Below are positions 38,280-47,629 of a stretch of 64,000 nt of DNA, in pieces. This stretch comes from Sphingobium sp. DEHP117 (GTDB lineage: Bacteria; Pseudomonadota; Alphaproteobacteria; Sphingomonadales; Sphingomonadaceae). Below the pieces are notes generated by a model. The model was not told where the DNA came from. It saw only the letters and a list, made by a program, of their open reading frames with translations, and made no database searches. The translations under genes and the position numbers were made by a program. The DNA lies in NCBI RefSeq assembly GCF_030867385.1, contig NZ_JAPFBJ010000001.1, forward strand, positions 558,001 to 622,000, written 5' to 3'. Numbering within the stretch: position 1 is the stretch's first letter; each line of letters opens with the position of its first letter.

Positions 38280-39074
38280 ATGATCGAGCAGCGCGCGCAA
38301 CGGATTGGCAGAGCTTTTGGCGCGGCCGCCCCGCATTATGACGCGCATGCGGGCATCCAGCGCGTGGTCGCGGCGACGCTGGCGCAGCTGTTGCGGCTTC
38401 AGCCGGTCAAGCCATCGGCCGATGGCGGCAGGCTGCGCATCCTCGAAATCGGCTGTGGCACCGGGCTGTTGACGCGCCATCTGCGCGGCCTGTTCCCGGA
38501 TGCCGAGATCGTCGCGACCGACATATCGGCGGAGATGATCGCGCAAGCCGAGCGGGGCGGCGATCTGGCGGCGCGCTTCCTCGTTATGGATGGCGAGGCC
38601 CCCGCGTTTGACGGCCCGCATTTCGACCTCATCGCCTCAAGCCTGACCTTTCAATGGTTTGCCGACCTGCCGAGCGCGCTGGACCGGCTGACGGCGCTGT
38701 TGCGGCCCGGCGGCAGCCTGATGTTCGCAACGATGGCGGAGCGCAGCTTTCACGAATGGCGCGCCGCGCATGAGGCACTCGGCTTGCAGGCGGGGACGCC
38801 GCTCTACCCCGATGCGGATGCGCTGCGCGCGATGCTCGCCCGCCATGCCGACGCCTTTCTGTTCGAGGAGGAGTATGCGCATGACTTTGGGCAAGCGAGG
38901 GGGCTGCTCGCGCATCTCAAAGGGATCGGCGCGACGGTGCCGGTCGAGGGGCGCGAGCCGCTGGTCGCCGGGCAGATGCGCAAGGTCATGCGCGCGTTCG
39001 ACAAGGCGGGCGGGATGTGCACCTATCATGTCGCCTATTGCCGCGTGACCCGGGTGGCGGAGCATCGGGCATGA
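38280..39074 (+). CDS. bioC: malonyl-ACP O-methyltransferase-like (BioC family)
   Basis: SAM-dependent methyltransferase of 264 aa. Motif I is ILEIGCGTGLLTRHLRG. BioC-type features are the N-terminal FGAAAPHYDAHAGIQ, the post-motif SSLTFQWFADLP, LLAHLKGIGAT and a late TYHVAYC. BioC methylates malonyl-ACP to let the fatty-acid cycle make pimeloyl for biotin. No other bio genes are near, so a different substrate cannot be excluded. Its stop overlaps the next gene as ATGA (39071-39074). Confidence 0.78.
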   Translation: MIEQRAQRIGRAFGAAAPHYDAHAGIQRVVAATLAQLLRLQPVKPSADGGRLRILEIGCGTGLLTRHLRGLFPDAEIVATDISAEMIAQAERGGDLAARFLVMDGEAPAFDGPHFDLIASSLTFQWFADLPSALDRLTALLRPGGSLMFATMAERSFHEWRAAHEALGLQAGTPLYPDADALRAMLARHADAFLFEEEYAHDFGQARGLLAHLKGIGATVPVEGREPLVAGQMRKVMRAFDKAGGMCTYHVAYCRVTRVAEHRA

Positions 39075-39613
39075 GCGATGGCACCACGATCCGCCGCGCT
39101 GTGTCGGCTGACGCCTCCGCGCTGGCGGTGCTCAAGAGGCGCACGTTTCGCGAGACATTCGTGGATGGCCCGGTGCCCATTGAGTATAGCGCCGAGAATC
39201 TGGCGCTGTTCGAGCGCGAGTCCTACGGCGAAGATGTGGTGGCGGCGCAGTTGCACGATGCGCGCCGGGCGCATTGGGTTGCGCAGGCGGGCGACGGTAG
39301 TCTCGTCGGCTATGCTCATGTCGGCCCGTGCAAGCTTCCGCACGCGGAGGCGCGGCCAGAGCATGGGGAGCTGTATCAACTCTATGTGACCGAACACTGC
39401 CAGGGCACCGGGCTGGGCAGGGCGTTGCTGGACCATGCGCTCGATTGGCTGGCCGAACATATGCCGGGGCCGGTATGGCTCGGCGTGTTTTCAGGCAACC
39501 ACCGCGCGCAACAGGTCTATGCCGCGCGCGGGTTCGCCAAGGTCGGCGATTATGGCTTCAAGGTCGGCGATCAGTTCGACCATGAGTTTATCTATCGCCG
39601 TGACGGGGATTAG
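39071..39613 (+). CDS. GNAT family N-acetyltransferase
   Basis: The 180-aa protein has the GNAT acetyl-CoA pyrophosphate-binding signature QGTGLGRALLDHAL and the later GVFSGNHRAQQVYAARGF motif. ELYQLYVTEHC forms the strand before the binding loop. The start at 39071 overlaps the bioC-like stop by 4 bp, indicating translational coupling. The acceptor (protein or small amine) cannot be deduced. A REP-like repeat follows about 60 bp after the stop. Confidence 0.9.
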   Translation: MSDGTTIRRAVSADASALAVLKRRTFRETFVDGPVPIEYSAENLALFERESYGEDVVAAQLHDARRAHWVAQAGDGSLVGYAHVGPCKLPHAEARPEHGELYQLYVTEHCQGTGLGRALLDHALDWLAEHMPGPVWLGVFSGNHRAQQVYAARGFAKVGDYGFKVGDQFDHEFIYRRDGD

Positions 39614-39671
39614 GGGGGGGGTGGGATTTGGGTCGGTCTGAACCAGATTTTGGGGCTGTCACCACTACCGA

Positions 39672-39722
39672 CGTCATGCTGAACTTGTTTGGCTTCGCCG
39701 CCCTGCGGGTCAGCATCCATTT
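39672..39722 (+). repeat. REP-like repeat, split copy
   Basis: CGTCATGCTGAACTTGTTT and CAGCATCCATT are the two parts of a repeat found intact and inverted at 40673-40702. Here they are separated by 21 bp (GGCTTCGCCGCCCTGCGGGT-like). It lies between the GNAT gene and the AT-richer secreted-protein gene. Confidence 0.7.
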
Positions 39723-39847
39723 CGCGGCAGGCTCTGATATGTGATCGAGAAGCAGCTCTGAATCAGAACCTAAACCAGTTCGGAATCCCTTTCGCCCAAA
39801 CTGACATGATCAAGGCAGCGGCTAGTTCCGAATGCATTGATATAACA

Positions 39848-40531
39848 TCAGCCGGGCATTTTGCGCTTCGGTAGCTTATTGGCCAAAAACTTGGTCAATG
39901 TCGTAACGAAACCATCCGCGATGATTTGCTTGGCCGTAACCACACTGTCAGCATCCTTGACCGATAGGTGAGCAGTTTGATCCCATAAAGTTGCGCCTTT
40001 TTGAGTTTGCGCGTCATCATAAAAGGTGCGTGCATAAAAGTCACTGAACAGGTGCGATTTGATTGCGCCGCCCTGGAACGTTTGGGTGCCGACGTAGAGT
40101 TCAATATAGCAAGAGTCCTGTGCTGTGCTATTACGCGCCATACTTGATTTCAAATCTTTGAGCTGGCTATCCGAAATGGCCTCGTGTTCGAATACCAAAG
40201 TATTTTTCTCGGCTCCGGTGTAACTGCCCCAAGACACCGACGCGATCGTGTCCGGTAGCACTTTAATGTTCAGAACGTCTTCCATTACTCCTTCGACGCT
40301 GGCCGCCGGATATTTTCGGTCATACTGATCTTGCAAAACGGCACCTACAAGGCCGAAAGCACCCAGGTTAGATGCGGACTTAGTTCTGTAAATACTACGC
40401 TGCCAGATATGAATGCTGCACGAATCCGACTTTGCCCCTTGGGGCGGCTCACCGCTGGCGAATGCGGCAACTGAAAGACAAAGCCCAACAACGCCCGAAC
40501 CGAATGCAAGTCCAACCGGAGCACGTCTCAT
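39848..40531 (-). CDS. secreted hypothetical protein, AT-richer orphan
   Basis: 227 aa with an N-terminal signal peptide (GLAFGSGVVGLCLSVAAFAS) and no recognisable domain. Two cysteines (DSCSIHIWQ and QDSCYIELYV) could form a disulphide in the mature protein. Base composition is visibly lower in GC (near 50%) than its neighbours and codon use is less biased, suggesting recent acquisition. It is isolated between inverted copies of a REP-like element (39672 and 40673). I cannot assign a function. Confidence 0.65.
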   Translation of the reverse strand: MRRAPVGLAFGSGVVGLCLSVAAFASGEPPQGAKSDSCSIHIWQRSIYRTKSASNLGAFGLVGAVLQDQYDRKYPAASVEGVMEDVLNIKVLPDTIASVSWGSYTGAEKNTLVFEHEAISDSQLKDLKSSMARNSTAQDSCYIELYVGTQTFQGGAIKSHLFSDFYARTFYDDAQTQKGATLWDQTAHLSVKDADSVVTAKQIIADGFVTTLTKFLANKLPKRKMPG

Positions 40532-40672
40532 AGCTATCCTCCCGCAACATAACTACGTCTCGAAAAACGCGATTGAAGCAGAACCCCGCTCATTTGAAAA
40601 TCCCTATCGTCAACAAGCTCTAGGACATAGACGCAGGGTTGCTTTTCGATCACATCGTGGAGCCTGCCGCGC

Positions 40673-40702
40673 AATGGATGCTGAAACAAGTTCAGCATGA
40701 CG
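40673..40702 (-). repeat. REP-like repeat, intact inverted copy
   Basis: AATGGATGCTGAAACAAGTT continuing CAGCATGACG; the core GCTGAA-acaag-TTCAGC forms a hairpin. It is the reverse complement of the split copy at 39672-39722, and the two flank the AT-richer orphan gene. It lies just downstream of purL. Confidence 0.8.
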
Positions 40703-40723
40703 GGGAGGTGAGGTTGCTCCCCC

Positions 40724-42964
40724 TCAAACCTCTCCGTCCATCAGCCTCGGGAAGAAGCCCTCATGCGCGGTGCGCAAGTCGGTGAGGGAGACGGCGTGGT
40801 CGCTGTCGGCCAGTTCGAAGATCAGGCGGTTGGCGACGGTGCGGCCGATGGGTTGCACCGGCACGCCCGCGGCTTCGCCTGCGGCGAGAAAGTCCGCCAG
40901 CGCGGCGTCGCCGATGGTGACGATGTAGACCCCCTGATCCTCGGCGAAGAAGGCGCGGGGATCATCGAAGGCGTGGTCGGCCTCGTGGCTCTGGATCATC
41001 GCGCCGATATTGCCGGCGAGCGCCATTTCCGCGACCGTGACGGCGATGCCGCCGTCCGACACGTCATGGCAGGCGTTGATGGCGCCTGAGGCGATCTGCG
41101 CGCGGATGAAGTCTCCGGTCTTGCGCTCTGCGGCGAGATCGACCGGCGGGGGCGGGCCGTCTTCGCGACCGTGGCATTCGCGCAGCCAGATGCTCTGGCC
41201 GAGATGGCCCTGCCAATTGCCGACGGCGAGGATGATGTCGCCCACGCCCTTAAACGCAATGGTCGCGTTCTTCGTCCAGTCCTTCAGCAGGCCGATGGCG
41301 CCGATGGCAGGCGTGGGGAGAATGGCGGAGCCGCCCCCGGTCGCCTTGCTCTCGTTATAGAGGCTTACGTTGCCCGAGACGATCGGGAAATCCAGTGCGC
41401 GGCAGGCCTCACCCATGCCCTCGAGGCAGCCAACAAATTGGCCCATGATCTCCGGCCGCTGCGGATTGGCGAAGTTGAGGCAATTGGTGACGGCGAGCGG
41501 GGTGGCACCCACCGCCGTGATGTTGCGCCAGCATTCGGCGATGGCCTGTTTGCCGCCCTCAACCGGGTCGGCAAAGCAATAGCGCGGGGTGCAATCCGTG
41601 CTGATCGCGATGGCCTTGTCTGTGCCGTGGACGCGCACCAGCGCGGCGTCTCCGCCCGGCGCCTGCACCGTGTCTCCGCCGACCTTGTTGTCATATTGCT
41701 CCCAGATCCAGCGGCGCGAGGCGATGTCCGGGCTGCCCATCATCTTGAGCAGATCCGCGCCCATGTCTGGGCAGGCGGGAACGTCTGTGAGGGGTGGGCG
41801 CTTGGGCGTGGGGACGTGCGGCCGGTCATAGAGCGGCGCGTCGTCCGCCAGCGGGGCGAGCGGAATGTCGCACACCGTCTCGCCATGATGGACGAGGACC
41901 ATGCGGCCGGTGTCGGTCACTTCACCGATCACCGCGAAGTCCAGCTCCCACTTGTGGAAGATGTCTTGCGCAAAGGCCTCCTTGCCGGGCTTCAGTACCA
42001 TCAGCATGCGCTCCTGACTTTCGGAGAGCATCATCTCGTAAGCGGTCATGCCGGTTTCGCGCTGGGGCACCTTGTCCATATCGAGCCGGATGCCGACGCC
42101 GCCCTTGGAGGCCATCTCGACGCTGGAGCTGGTCAGCCCCGCCGCGCCCATGTCCTGTATCGCGACGATCGCGTCTGACGCCATCAGCTCAAGGCATGCC
42201 TCGATCAGCAGCTTTTCCGTGAAGGGATCGCCGACCTGCACGGTGGGGCGCTTTTCCTCGCTGTCCTCGCCGAAGTCCGCGCTCGCCATCGTCGCGCCGT
42301 GGATGCCGTCACGCCCGGTCTTGGAGCCGACATAGACGATGGGGTTGCCGACGCCGGAGGCTGCCGAATAGAAGATCTTGTCCGTCTCCGCGACGCCGAC
42401 GGTCATGGCGTTGACGAGGATGTTGCCGTCATAGGCGGGGTGGAAGTTCACCTCGCCGCCCACGGTGGGTACGCCGACGCAATTGCCATAGCCGCCGATG
42501 CCGCGTACCACGCCGCTGATCAGGTGGCGCATCTTGGGGTGATCGGGCCGGCCGAAGCGCAGCGCGTTCATGTTGGCGATGGGGCGCGCGCCCATGGTGA
42601 ACACGTCACGCAGGATGCCGCCCACGCCGGTCGCCGCGCCCTGATAAGGCTCGATGTAGGACGGGTGGTTGTGGCTCTCCATCTTGAAGATCGCTGCCTG
42701 TCCGTCGCCAATGTCAACCACGCCCGCATTTTCGCCGGGGCCGCAGATGACCTGCGGGCCTTGTGTGGGGAGTTTCTTCAGGTGGATGCGCGAGGATTTG
42801 TAGGAGCAGTGCTCCGACCACATCACCGAGAAGATGCCGAGCTCGGTAAGGTTCGGCTCACGCCCGAGCGCGTTCAGCACGCGGGCATATTCTTCCTCGC
42901 TGAGGCCGTGTTCGGCGACGATCTGGGGCGTGATAGCGGACTGGGCTGTGGCTGTGTCGGTCAT
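40724..42964 (-). CDS. purL: phosphoribosylformylglycinamidine synthase subunit PurL
   Basis: ATP-dependent conversion of FGAR to FGAM in purine synthesis, using ammonia supplied by PurQ with PurS. 746 aa is the small-PurL length. Visible features: [19 protein letters not shown] at the N-terminus, [22 protein letters not shown] for ATP/FGAR binding, and the second half repeat with [18 protein letters not shown]. purQ and purS are not in the window. Confidence 0.97.
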   Translation of the reverse strand: MTDTATAQSAITPQIVAEHGLSEEEYARVLNALGREPNLTELGIFSVMWSEHCSYKSSRIHLKKLPTQGPQVICGPGENAGVVDIGDGQAAIFKMESHNHPSYIEPYQGAATGVGGILRDVFTMGARPIANMNALRFGRPDHPKMRHLISGVVRGIGGYGNCVGVPTVGGEVNFHPAYDGNILVNAMTVGVAETDKIFYSAASGVGNPIVYVGSKTGRDGIHGATMASADFGEDSEEKRPTVQVGDPFTEKLLIEACLELMASDAIVAIQDMGAAGLTSSSVEMASKGGVGIRLDMDKVPQRETGMTAYEMMLSESQERMLMVLKPGKEAFAQDIFHKWELDFAVIGEVTDTGRMVLVHHGETVCDIPLAPLADDAPLYDRPHVPTPKRPPLTDVPACPDMGADLLKMMGSPDIASRRWIWEQYDNKVGGDTVQAPGGDAALVRVHGTDKAIAISTDCTPRYCFADPVEGGKQAIAECWRNITAVGATPLAVTNCLNFANPQRPEIMGQFVGCLEGMGEACRALDFPIVSGNVSLYNESKATGGGSAILPTPAIGAIGLLKDWTKNATIAFKGVGDIILAVGNWQGHLGQSIWLRECHGREDGPPPPVDLAAERKTGDFIRAQIASGAINACHDVSDGGIAVTVAEMALAGNIGAMIQSHEADHAFDDPRAFFAEDQGVYIVTIGDAALADFLAAGEAAGVPVQPIGRTVANRLIFELADSDHAVSLTDLRTAHEGFFPRLMDGEV

Positions 42965-43031
42965 GGCCCACGCCCTTAATCAACTTGCCGCACGGTTGGA
43001 ACCGCTTTTGCTGTGCCAGGCGCAATAAAAT

Positions 43032-43057
43032 GGGCCGGGTGATCGCTCACCCGGCCC
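43032..43057 (-). terminator. rho-independent terminator of the MliC-like gene
   Basis: Perfect 11-bp stem GGGCCGGGTGA-TCGC-TCACCCGGCCC. On the minus strand it is followed by CATTTTATT. It lies downstream of the lipoprotein gene at 43191-43574 and ahead of purL on the same strand, so it separates the two transcripts. Confidence 0.8.
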
Positions 43058-43101
43058 TCATATTTGTCCGAAATTTGCCGCTGCGCTGAAATTTCGGGTT
43101 T

Positions 43102-43180
43102 CGGTGCCAGCCCGCTCCCCCTCCCAACCGCCCGATATGGTATCCTGTGGGCGGTTGGGAGGGGGAGCGGGCTGGCACCG
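43102..43180. repeat. 32-bp perfect palindromic hairpin element, copy 2
   Basis: Arms 43102-43133 and 43149-43180 pair perfectly around the loop GATATGGTATCCTGT. Compared with copy 1 (7945-8023) the stem differs at CGGCACCAG/CGGTGCCAG and at AACCTCCC/AACCGCCC, and in each case the opposite arm changes to keep pairing. It is located between the MliC-like lipoprotein gene and its terminator. Confidence 0.9.
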
Positions 43181-43190
43181 CTCTATAGGA

Positions 43191-43574
43191 TTACGCCTTG
43201 CAGCTCTGCGAGCCCTTGCCCGGCAGCTCGGCAGTGACGGCGTCGCCATTGCCGGTGAGCGAATAGCCAGGCGCGGTGTAGGGCTTGCCCGGCTCGGCCA
43301 TCTGGAGCTTGGTGGCGGTGCCTTCCTTCTCGGTCTTCACCATCGCGGTCTTGTCGTCAGACATGAAGTCGACGAACAGCAGCGAGCCATCGCCGCAGCG
43401 GTAGGATTTGCTGACCTTCACGCTGGGCGGCAGCTCGACCGGAGCGGCGTTGTTGAGCTGATCGGCAAGGGGATCCTGCGGCGAGCGGTCGATCACCTCG
43501 GGCTGGTCGTTGTTGCACGCGGCGAGCGCGAACAGGGCTGAAAGAGTGGCAATGTGCAGGCTTTTCTTCATCAT
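43191..43574 (-). CDS. MliC-like lipoprotein
   Basis: 127-aa lipoprotein: a signal peptide with lipobox LAAC (Cys at about residue 20), a short Pro/Asp linker and a C-terminal domain with SYRCGDGSLLFVDF, strands rich in Lys/Thr and a final Cys (GKGSQSCKA). This matches the membrane-bound C-type lysozyme inhibitor (MliC/PliC) pattern, with a likely disulphide between the two cysteines. It may protect peptidoglycan from lysozymes or simply share the fold. Tandem ATG codons lie at 43574 and 43571. Confidence 0.78.
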   Translation of the reverse strand: MMKKSLHIATLSALFALAACNNDQPEVIDRSPQDPLADQLNNAAPVELPPSVKVSKSYRCGDGSLLFVDFMSDDKTAMVKTEKEGTATKLQMAEPGKPYTAPGYSLTGNGDAVTAELPGKGSQSCKA

Positions 43575-43794
43575 GGGCTTTCCGAGTCAATATGCAGCAG
43601 ATGGTGGTAAAGCGAAAGCTGCCTAATGTGCAGGCGCAGCAATTCCGTCAATGGTTAACGGTATGGACGTCGCATTTTTTATGGAAAAAAGTCTCAGTAC
43701 GTAAAAATAATCCTCAGGGGTGCACAGGTGGGCGAGACACGCGGCGCTTGACCGGGGGCGAGGGGGACGCCAAAGCTGCGTTATGGGACAGGAT

Positions 43795-44040
43795 ATGTTA
43801 ACCCCGCCAGAACAGGACGCGCTGTCGTTCGAGGACGCGCTGCGCGAGCTGGAAGCCATCGTGCACAAGCTGGAGCGGGGCGATGTCGCGCTCGATGAGT
43901 CGATCGCGCTCTATGCGCGCGGCGAGGCGTTGCGCGCGCAGTGCCAGAAGCGGCTGGCCGATGCCGAGGCGCGGATCGAGAAGCTGACCCTGGGCGCGGG
44001 CGGGGTGCCGTCCGGCACGCAAGCCTTTCGTGCGGACTGA
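43795..44040 (+). CDS. xseB: exodeoxyribonuclease VII small subunit
   Basis: 81-aa helical subunit: LSFEDALRELEAIVHKLERG then LDESIALYARGEALRAQC, the XseB pattern. With XseA it degrades single-stranded DNA to oligonucleotides. The ATG at 43795 (MLTPPEQDAL) is preferred to 43783 because GGGACAGG precedes it and the length then fits the family. It is followed after 1 bp by ispA, the common xseB-ispA pairing. Confidence 0.93.
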   Translation: MLTPPEQDALSFEDALRELEAIVHKLERGDVALDESIALYARGEALRAQCQKRLADAEARIEKLTLGAGGVPSGTQAFRAD

Positions 44041-44041
44041 G

Positions 44042-44959
44042 ATGACCCAACCGGGTGACGGAGATAAAGGCGCGGTTTTGCTGAAAAGCGCGCTCTCCGA
44101 AATCTGCGCTGATGTCGACGCCGCGCTGGGCCGCCTCTTGCCGGTGCCGGATGACCCACGCCAGCCGCTGTTCGAGGCGATGCGCCATGCGGCGATCGGT
44201 GGCGGCAAACGGATGCGGCCCCTGCTGGTGCGGGCGGCGGGCGCGCTCTTCTCGCTCGACCCGGAGCAGCTGCTGCGGGTCGGCGTCGCCGCGGAGTGCA
44301 TCCATGTCTATAGCCTCGTGCATGACGACCTGCCCGCGATGGACAATGACGACATGCGCCGGGGCAAACCGACGGTGCACAAGGCGTTTGACGAGGCGAC
44401 GGCGATCCTTGCCGGAGACAGCCTGCACGACCTCGCCTTCGAGATACTGGCGAGCGAGGAAACGCACCCCGATCCGTTCGTGCGCATCAACCTGGTGCGC
44501 GCGCTCGCGAAGGCGAGCGGCATCAACGGCATGGCGGGCGGGCAGATGATGGACATCGCGGCGGAAGGCGCGGTGTTCGACCTGCCGACGATCACAAGGC
44601 TGCAACAGCTGAAGACCGGCGCGCTGATCGGCTTTTGCCTGGAGGCGGCGGCGATCATGGCGCATTTGCCGCCCGAAGCGCGCACGGGCCTGCATGGCTA
44701 TGCGCACGATCTTGGCCTTGCCTTCCAGATCGCCGACGACCTGCTCGATATCGAGGGTGACGCGGCGGTGACCGGCAAGGCGGTGGGCAAGGATGCGCAG
44801 GCGGGCAAGCAGACCTTCGTCTCTCTGCTGGGCGCAGATCGGGCGCGCGAACAGGCGCGGATGCTCGTGAATCAAGCCAAGGCGCATTTGCACGAGCATG
44901 ACGAGCGGGCAGACCTGCTGCGCGCCATCGCGGACTATGTGATCGAAAGGGACCACTGA
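44042..44959 (+). CDS. ispA: farnesyl diphosphate synthase (polyprenyl synthetase)
   Basis: Condenses IPP with DMAPP and GPP to farnesyl diphosphate for ubiquinone, undecaprenol and carotenoids. 305 aa. First Asp-rich motif: LVHDDLPAMDNDD; second: FQIADDLLDIEGD. GGKRMRPLLVRAA binds the diphosphate. It overlaps the xseB end closely and is followed 1 bp later by coaD. The chain length (C15) is inferred from the length and xseB linkage. Confidence 0.94.
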   Translation: MTQPGDGDKGAVLLKSALSEICADVDAALGRLLPVPDDPRQPLFEAMRHAAIGGGKRMRPLLVRAAGALFSLDPEQLLRVGVAAECIHVYSLVHDDLPAMDNDDMRRGKPTVHKAFDEATAILAGDSLHDLAFEILASEETHPDPFVRINLVRALAKASGINGMAGGQMMDIAAEGAVFDLPTITRLQQLKTGALIGFCLEAAAIMAHLPPEARTGLHGYAHDLGLAFQIADDLLDIEGDAAVTGKAVGKDAQAGKQTFVSLLGADRAREQARMLVNQAKAHLHEHDERADLLRAIADYVIERDH

Positions 44960-44960
44960 C

Positions 44961-45479
44961 ATGGGGGACAATAGAGGCAGGCGGATCGGGGTCTATCCGG
45001 GCACGTTCGATCCGATAACGCTGGGGCATATGGACATCATCCGCCGGGGAGCGAAGCTTGTGGACAAGCTCGTGATCGGCGTGACGACCAACGCCAGCAA
45101 ATCTCCCATGTTCAACCTGGACGAGCGGCTGGAGATGGTTCAGCGCGAATGCGCCGGTCTGGAAACCGAGGTCGAAGTCGTCGCGTTCGACGCGTTGCTG
45201 ATGGATTTCGCGGCGGCACAGGGGGCGGGCGTCATCATCCGGGGGCTGCGCGCGGTGGCGGACTTCGAATATGAATATCAGATGGCGGGGATGAACCAGC
45301 AGATCAACGACACGGTCGAGACGGTGTTCCTGATGGCCGACGTCTCGCTCCAGCCGATCGCCTCCAGGCTCGTAAAGGAAATTGCGCTCTATGGCGGCCC
45401 AATTCACCGTTTTGTGAGTGCCAGCGTATGCGAGGAAGTGGGTGAGCGGGTCCGCCAAATGGGGCGGAAAGGAGCATAA
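44961..45479 (+). CDS. coaD: phosphopantetheine adenylyltransferase
   Basis: Transfers AMP to 4'-phosphopantetheine in coenzyme A synthesis. 172 aa. The nucleotidyltransferase motif YPGTFDPITLGHMDIIRR (TxGH) is at the N-terminus, IIRGLRAVADFEYEYQMAGM binds the substrate, and the C-terminal signature is IASRLVKEIALYGG. It begins 1 bp after the ispA stop, so xseB-ispA-coaD form an operon. Confidence 0.96.
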   Translation: MGDNRGRRIGVYPGTFDPITLGHMDIIRRGAKLVDKLVIGVTTNASKSPMFNLDERLEMVQRECAGLETEVEVVAFDALLMDFAAAQGAGVIIRGLRAVADFEYEYQMAGMNQQINDTVETVFLMADVSLQPIASRLVKEIALYGGPIHRFVSASVCEEVGERVRQMGRKGA

Positions 45480-45553
45480 CGCTCATTTTTGGTTCATCCG
45501 CATCTCATTATCGCGCATATGGTGCGCAGAATCGCAATCGGAGAGGCTATTTG

Positions 45554-46228
45554 ATGAAGCCCAGCATGTTTGTTCGGATGGCCCTCGCGGCGTTGATGGC
45601 CTTCGGAGCCGTCGGCAGCACCGGCACCGCTTACGCCCAGAACAAGGCGCAGGCGGAGGAGATGGAAAAGGCCGAACGCTCCGCCAAGGCCGCGCGCCAG
45701 GCCGAGGAATTGCGCAAGGCGCCCAAGGCGGCGCTGCCTCCCGCGAGCGTGCCGCTCGACCCGGCGAATGTCTGGGTGCTTCAGCTCTCCAACGGCGGCA
45801 CGGTGCGCATCCAGCTGCGGCCTGACGTTGCGCCCAACCATGTCGCGCGCATCAAGGAGCTGACGAACCGGGGCTTTTATAACGGCCTGATCTTCCACCG
45901 TGTGATCGATGGCTTCATGGCGCAGGGCGGGGACCCCAAGGGCGATGGCACCGGGGGATCTGACCTGCCTGATCTCAATGCCGAGTTCAGCTATCTGCCC
46001 CATGTGCGCGGTGTCGTCTCGATGGCGCGCGCGCAGGATGAAAACAGCGCCAACAGCCAGTTTTTCATCATGCTCTATCCGCGCATGCAGCTTGACCACA
46101 AATATACCGTGGTCGGCCGCGTGATAGACGGCATGGCTGCGGCGGATGCGATCGCCAAGGGCGAGCCGCCCGAGAACCCGACCAAGATCGTATCCGCGCG
46201 CATGGAAGCCGCCGCTCCGGCAAGCTGA
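45554..46228 (+). CDS. periplasmic cyclophilin-type peptidyl-prolyl isomerase
   Basis: 224-aa protein with a signal peptide ([20 protein letters not shown]), a short Lys/Glu/Ala-rich coiled segment, and a cyclophilin domain: [50 protein letters not shown]. The catalytic Arg (FHRV), Phe and Gln are present. It assists folding of secreted proteins. The open frame begins with a TTG at 45551, but ATG 45554 is the better start. It lies 31 bp upstream of queA. Confidence 0.93.
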   Translation: MKPSMFVRMALAALMAFGAVGSTGTAYAQNKAQAEEMEKAERSAKAARQAEELRKAPKAALPPASVPLDPANVWVLQLSNGGTVRIQLRPDVAPNHVARIKELTNRGFYNGLIFHRVIDGFMAQGGDPKGDGTGGSDLPDLNAEFSYLPHVRGVVSMARAQDENSANSQFFIMLYPRMQLDHKYTVVGRVIDGMAAADAIAKGEPPENPTKIVSARMEAAAPAS

Positions 46229-46259
46229 CAGGCGCAGTGCGGGGTATTCCGCAGACCCT

Positions 46260-47288
46260 ATGGAAGTAAATCTTTTCGACTTCGTGCTGCCGCCGGAGCG
46301 CATTGCCCTGCGCCCCACCGAGCCGCGCGATGCCGCGCGCATGCTGGTGCTGGAGGGCGCGGGCGGCCTGCGCGATGCGCACGTGCGCGATCTGCCCGGC
46401 CTGCTGCGCGCGGGTGACTGCCTCGTGTTCAACGACACCCGCGTGATTCCGGCGCAGCTTGAGGGGCGGCGCGGAGAAGCGCGCATCGGCGCGACGCTGC
46501 ACAAGCGCATCGACCTGCGGCGCTGGCAGGCATTTGTGCGCAACGCCAAGCGGTTGCGCGCGGGCGACCGGATTGACTTCGGTGCGGGCGTTTCCGCGAT
46601 TGCCGAAAACAGGGATGACGAGGGCGGCTTTACTTTGCGCTTCGATGGTGACGAGCCGGTAGAGGTGCTGCTGGAGCGGGCAGGGCGGATGCCGCTGCCG
46701 CCTTACATCGCGGGAAAGCGCGCCGCCGACGAGCGCGACAAGGCGGATTACCAGACGATGTTCGCGCAAAAGGATGGCGCAGTCGCAGCGCCGACGGCCG
46801 CGCTGCATTTCACGCCAGCGCTGATCAAGGCGCTGGAGGAGGCGGGGATCGGCACCGAACGGGTGACGCTCCATGTCGGCGCGGGAACGTTCCTGCCGGT
46901 CAAGGCAATGGATACCGACGACCACCGAATGCACGCGGAATGGGGCAGCCTCGGCGCGGACGTGGCCGAGCGGCTGAACGCCGTGCGGGCGCGGGGCGGG
47001 CGGGTGATCGCGGTTGGCACGACTTCTCTGCGCGTGCTCGAAAGCGCGGCGGATGAGGCGGGGTTGCTGCAGGCATGGACGGGCGAAACGCGCATCTTCA
47101 TCACGCCCGGCTATCGTTTCCGCGCGATTGACGGGCTGATGACAAATTTTCACCTGCCGCGCTCTACGCTGTTCATGCTGGTCAGTGCGCTGATGGGGCT
47201 GGAGCGGATGCAGGCGGCCTATGCCCATGCGATTGCGCGCAGCTATCGCTTTTACTCATATGGCGACGCGAGTCTGCTTATCCCCTGA
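46260..47288 (+). CDS. queA: S-adenosylmethionine:tRNA ribosyltransferase-isomerase
   Basis: Adds the ribosyl moiety of SAM to preQ1-modified tRNA, forming epoxyqueuosine. 342 aa. Family motifs: [34 protein letters not shown], the [18 protein letters not shown] region, and [13 protein letters not shown]. The start at 46260 ([12 protein letters not shown]) is chosen from the conserved N-terminus. tgt, acting one step earlier, is at 52991 in the same orientation, often adjacent to queA but here separated by the sulfotransferase/GGDEF-EAL/rpfF block. Confidence 0.96.
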   Translation: MEVNLFDFVLPPERIALRPTEPRDAARMLVLEGAGGLRDAHVRDLPGLLRAGDCLVFNDTRVIPAQLEGRRGEARIGATLHKRIDLRRWQAFVRNAKRLRAGDRIDFGAGVSAIAENRDDEGGFTLRFDGDEPVEVLLERAGRMPLPPYIAGKRAADERDKADYQTMFAQKDGAVAAPTAALHFTPALIKALEEAGIGTERVTLHVGAGTFLPVKAMDTDDHRMHAEWGSLGADVAERLNAVRARGGRVIAVGTTSLRVLESAADEAGLLQAWTGETRIFITPGYRFRAIDGLMTNFHLPRSTLFMLVSALMGLERMQAAYAHAIARSYRFYSYGDASLLIP

Positions 47289-47376
47289 CCGGCTCCTTCT
47301 CTCGGCTGTGGCGGAACCATCGGCCATGCCATCTATTGTAACCGCCAAGGCGCAAATTTTATAAAAGGAGCAGCCA

Positions 47377-47625
47377 ATGGCACTATTGAAATTAGCATTC
47401 GCATCGGCGCTGGGCTATGGCCTGTACCGCTATATGAAGAAGGGCCAGCACGATATGTCGCGTGCTGCATTTGCCACGGGAGAATCGACGCCCGGCACGG
47501 TCGATGTGCGCAACGCCGGCCAGGAAGCGATGGCGAGCGACATCAATGACTGGGACAAGCTGGATCAGGCAAGCGACGAGAGCTTCCCGGCGAGCGATCC
47601 ACCGTCTAGCAACCGCTTCACCTGA
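47377..47625 (+). CDS. small hypothetical protein, 82 aa
   Basis: A short hydrophobic N-terminal segment (MALLKLAFASALGYGLYRYM) is followed by a polar, acidic, apparently disordered region with a Ser/Asp/Pro-rich end (DQASDESFPASDPPSSNRF). AAAGGAG precedes the start, which supports translation. A protein with a related SFPASDPP-type C-terminal motif is common in proteobacterial stress-associated small proteins, but I cannot assign a role. Confidence 0.6.
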   Translation: MALLKLAFASALGYGLYRYMKKGQHDMSRAAFATGESTPGTVDVRNAGQEAMASDINDWDKLDQASDESFPASDPPSSNRFT

Positions 47626-47629
47626 GCTT

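Noticed and set aside
47310..47340. EcfG promoter upstream of the 82-aa gene at 47377
   Set aside because: GGAAC is present, but no GTT follows at 16-17 nt; only ATT/GTAA are nearby.
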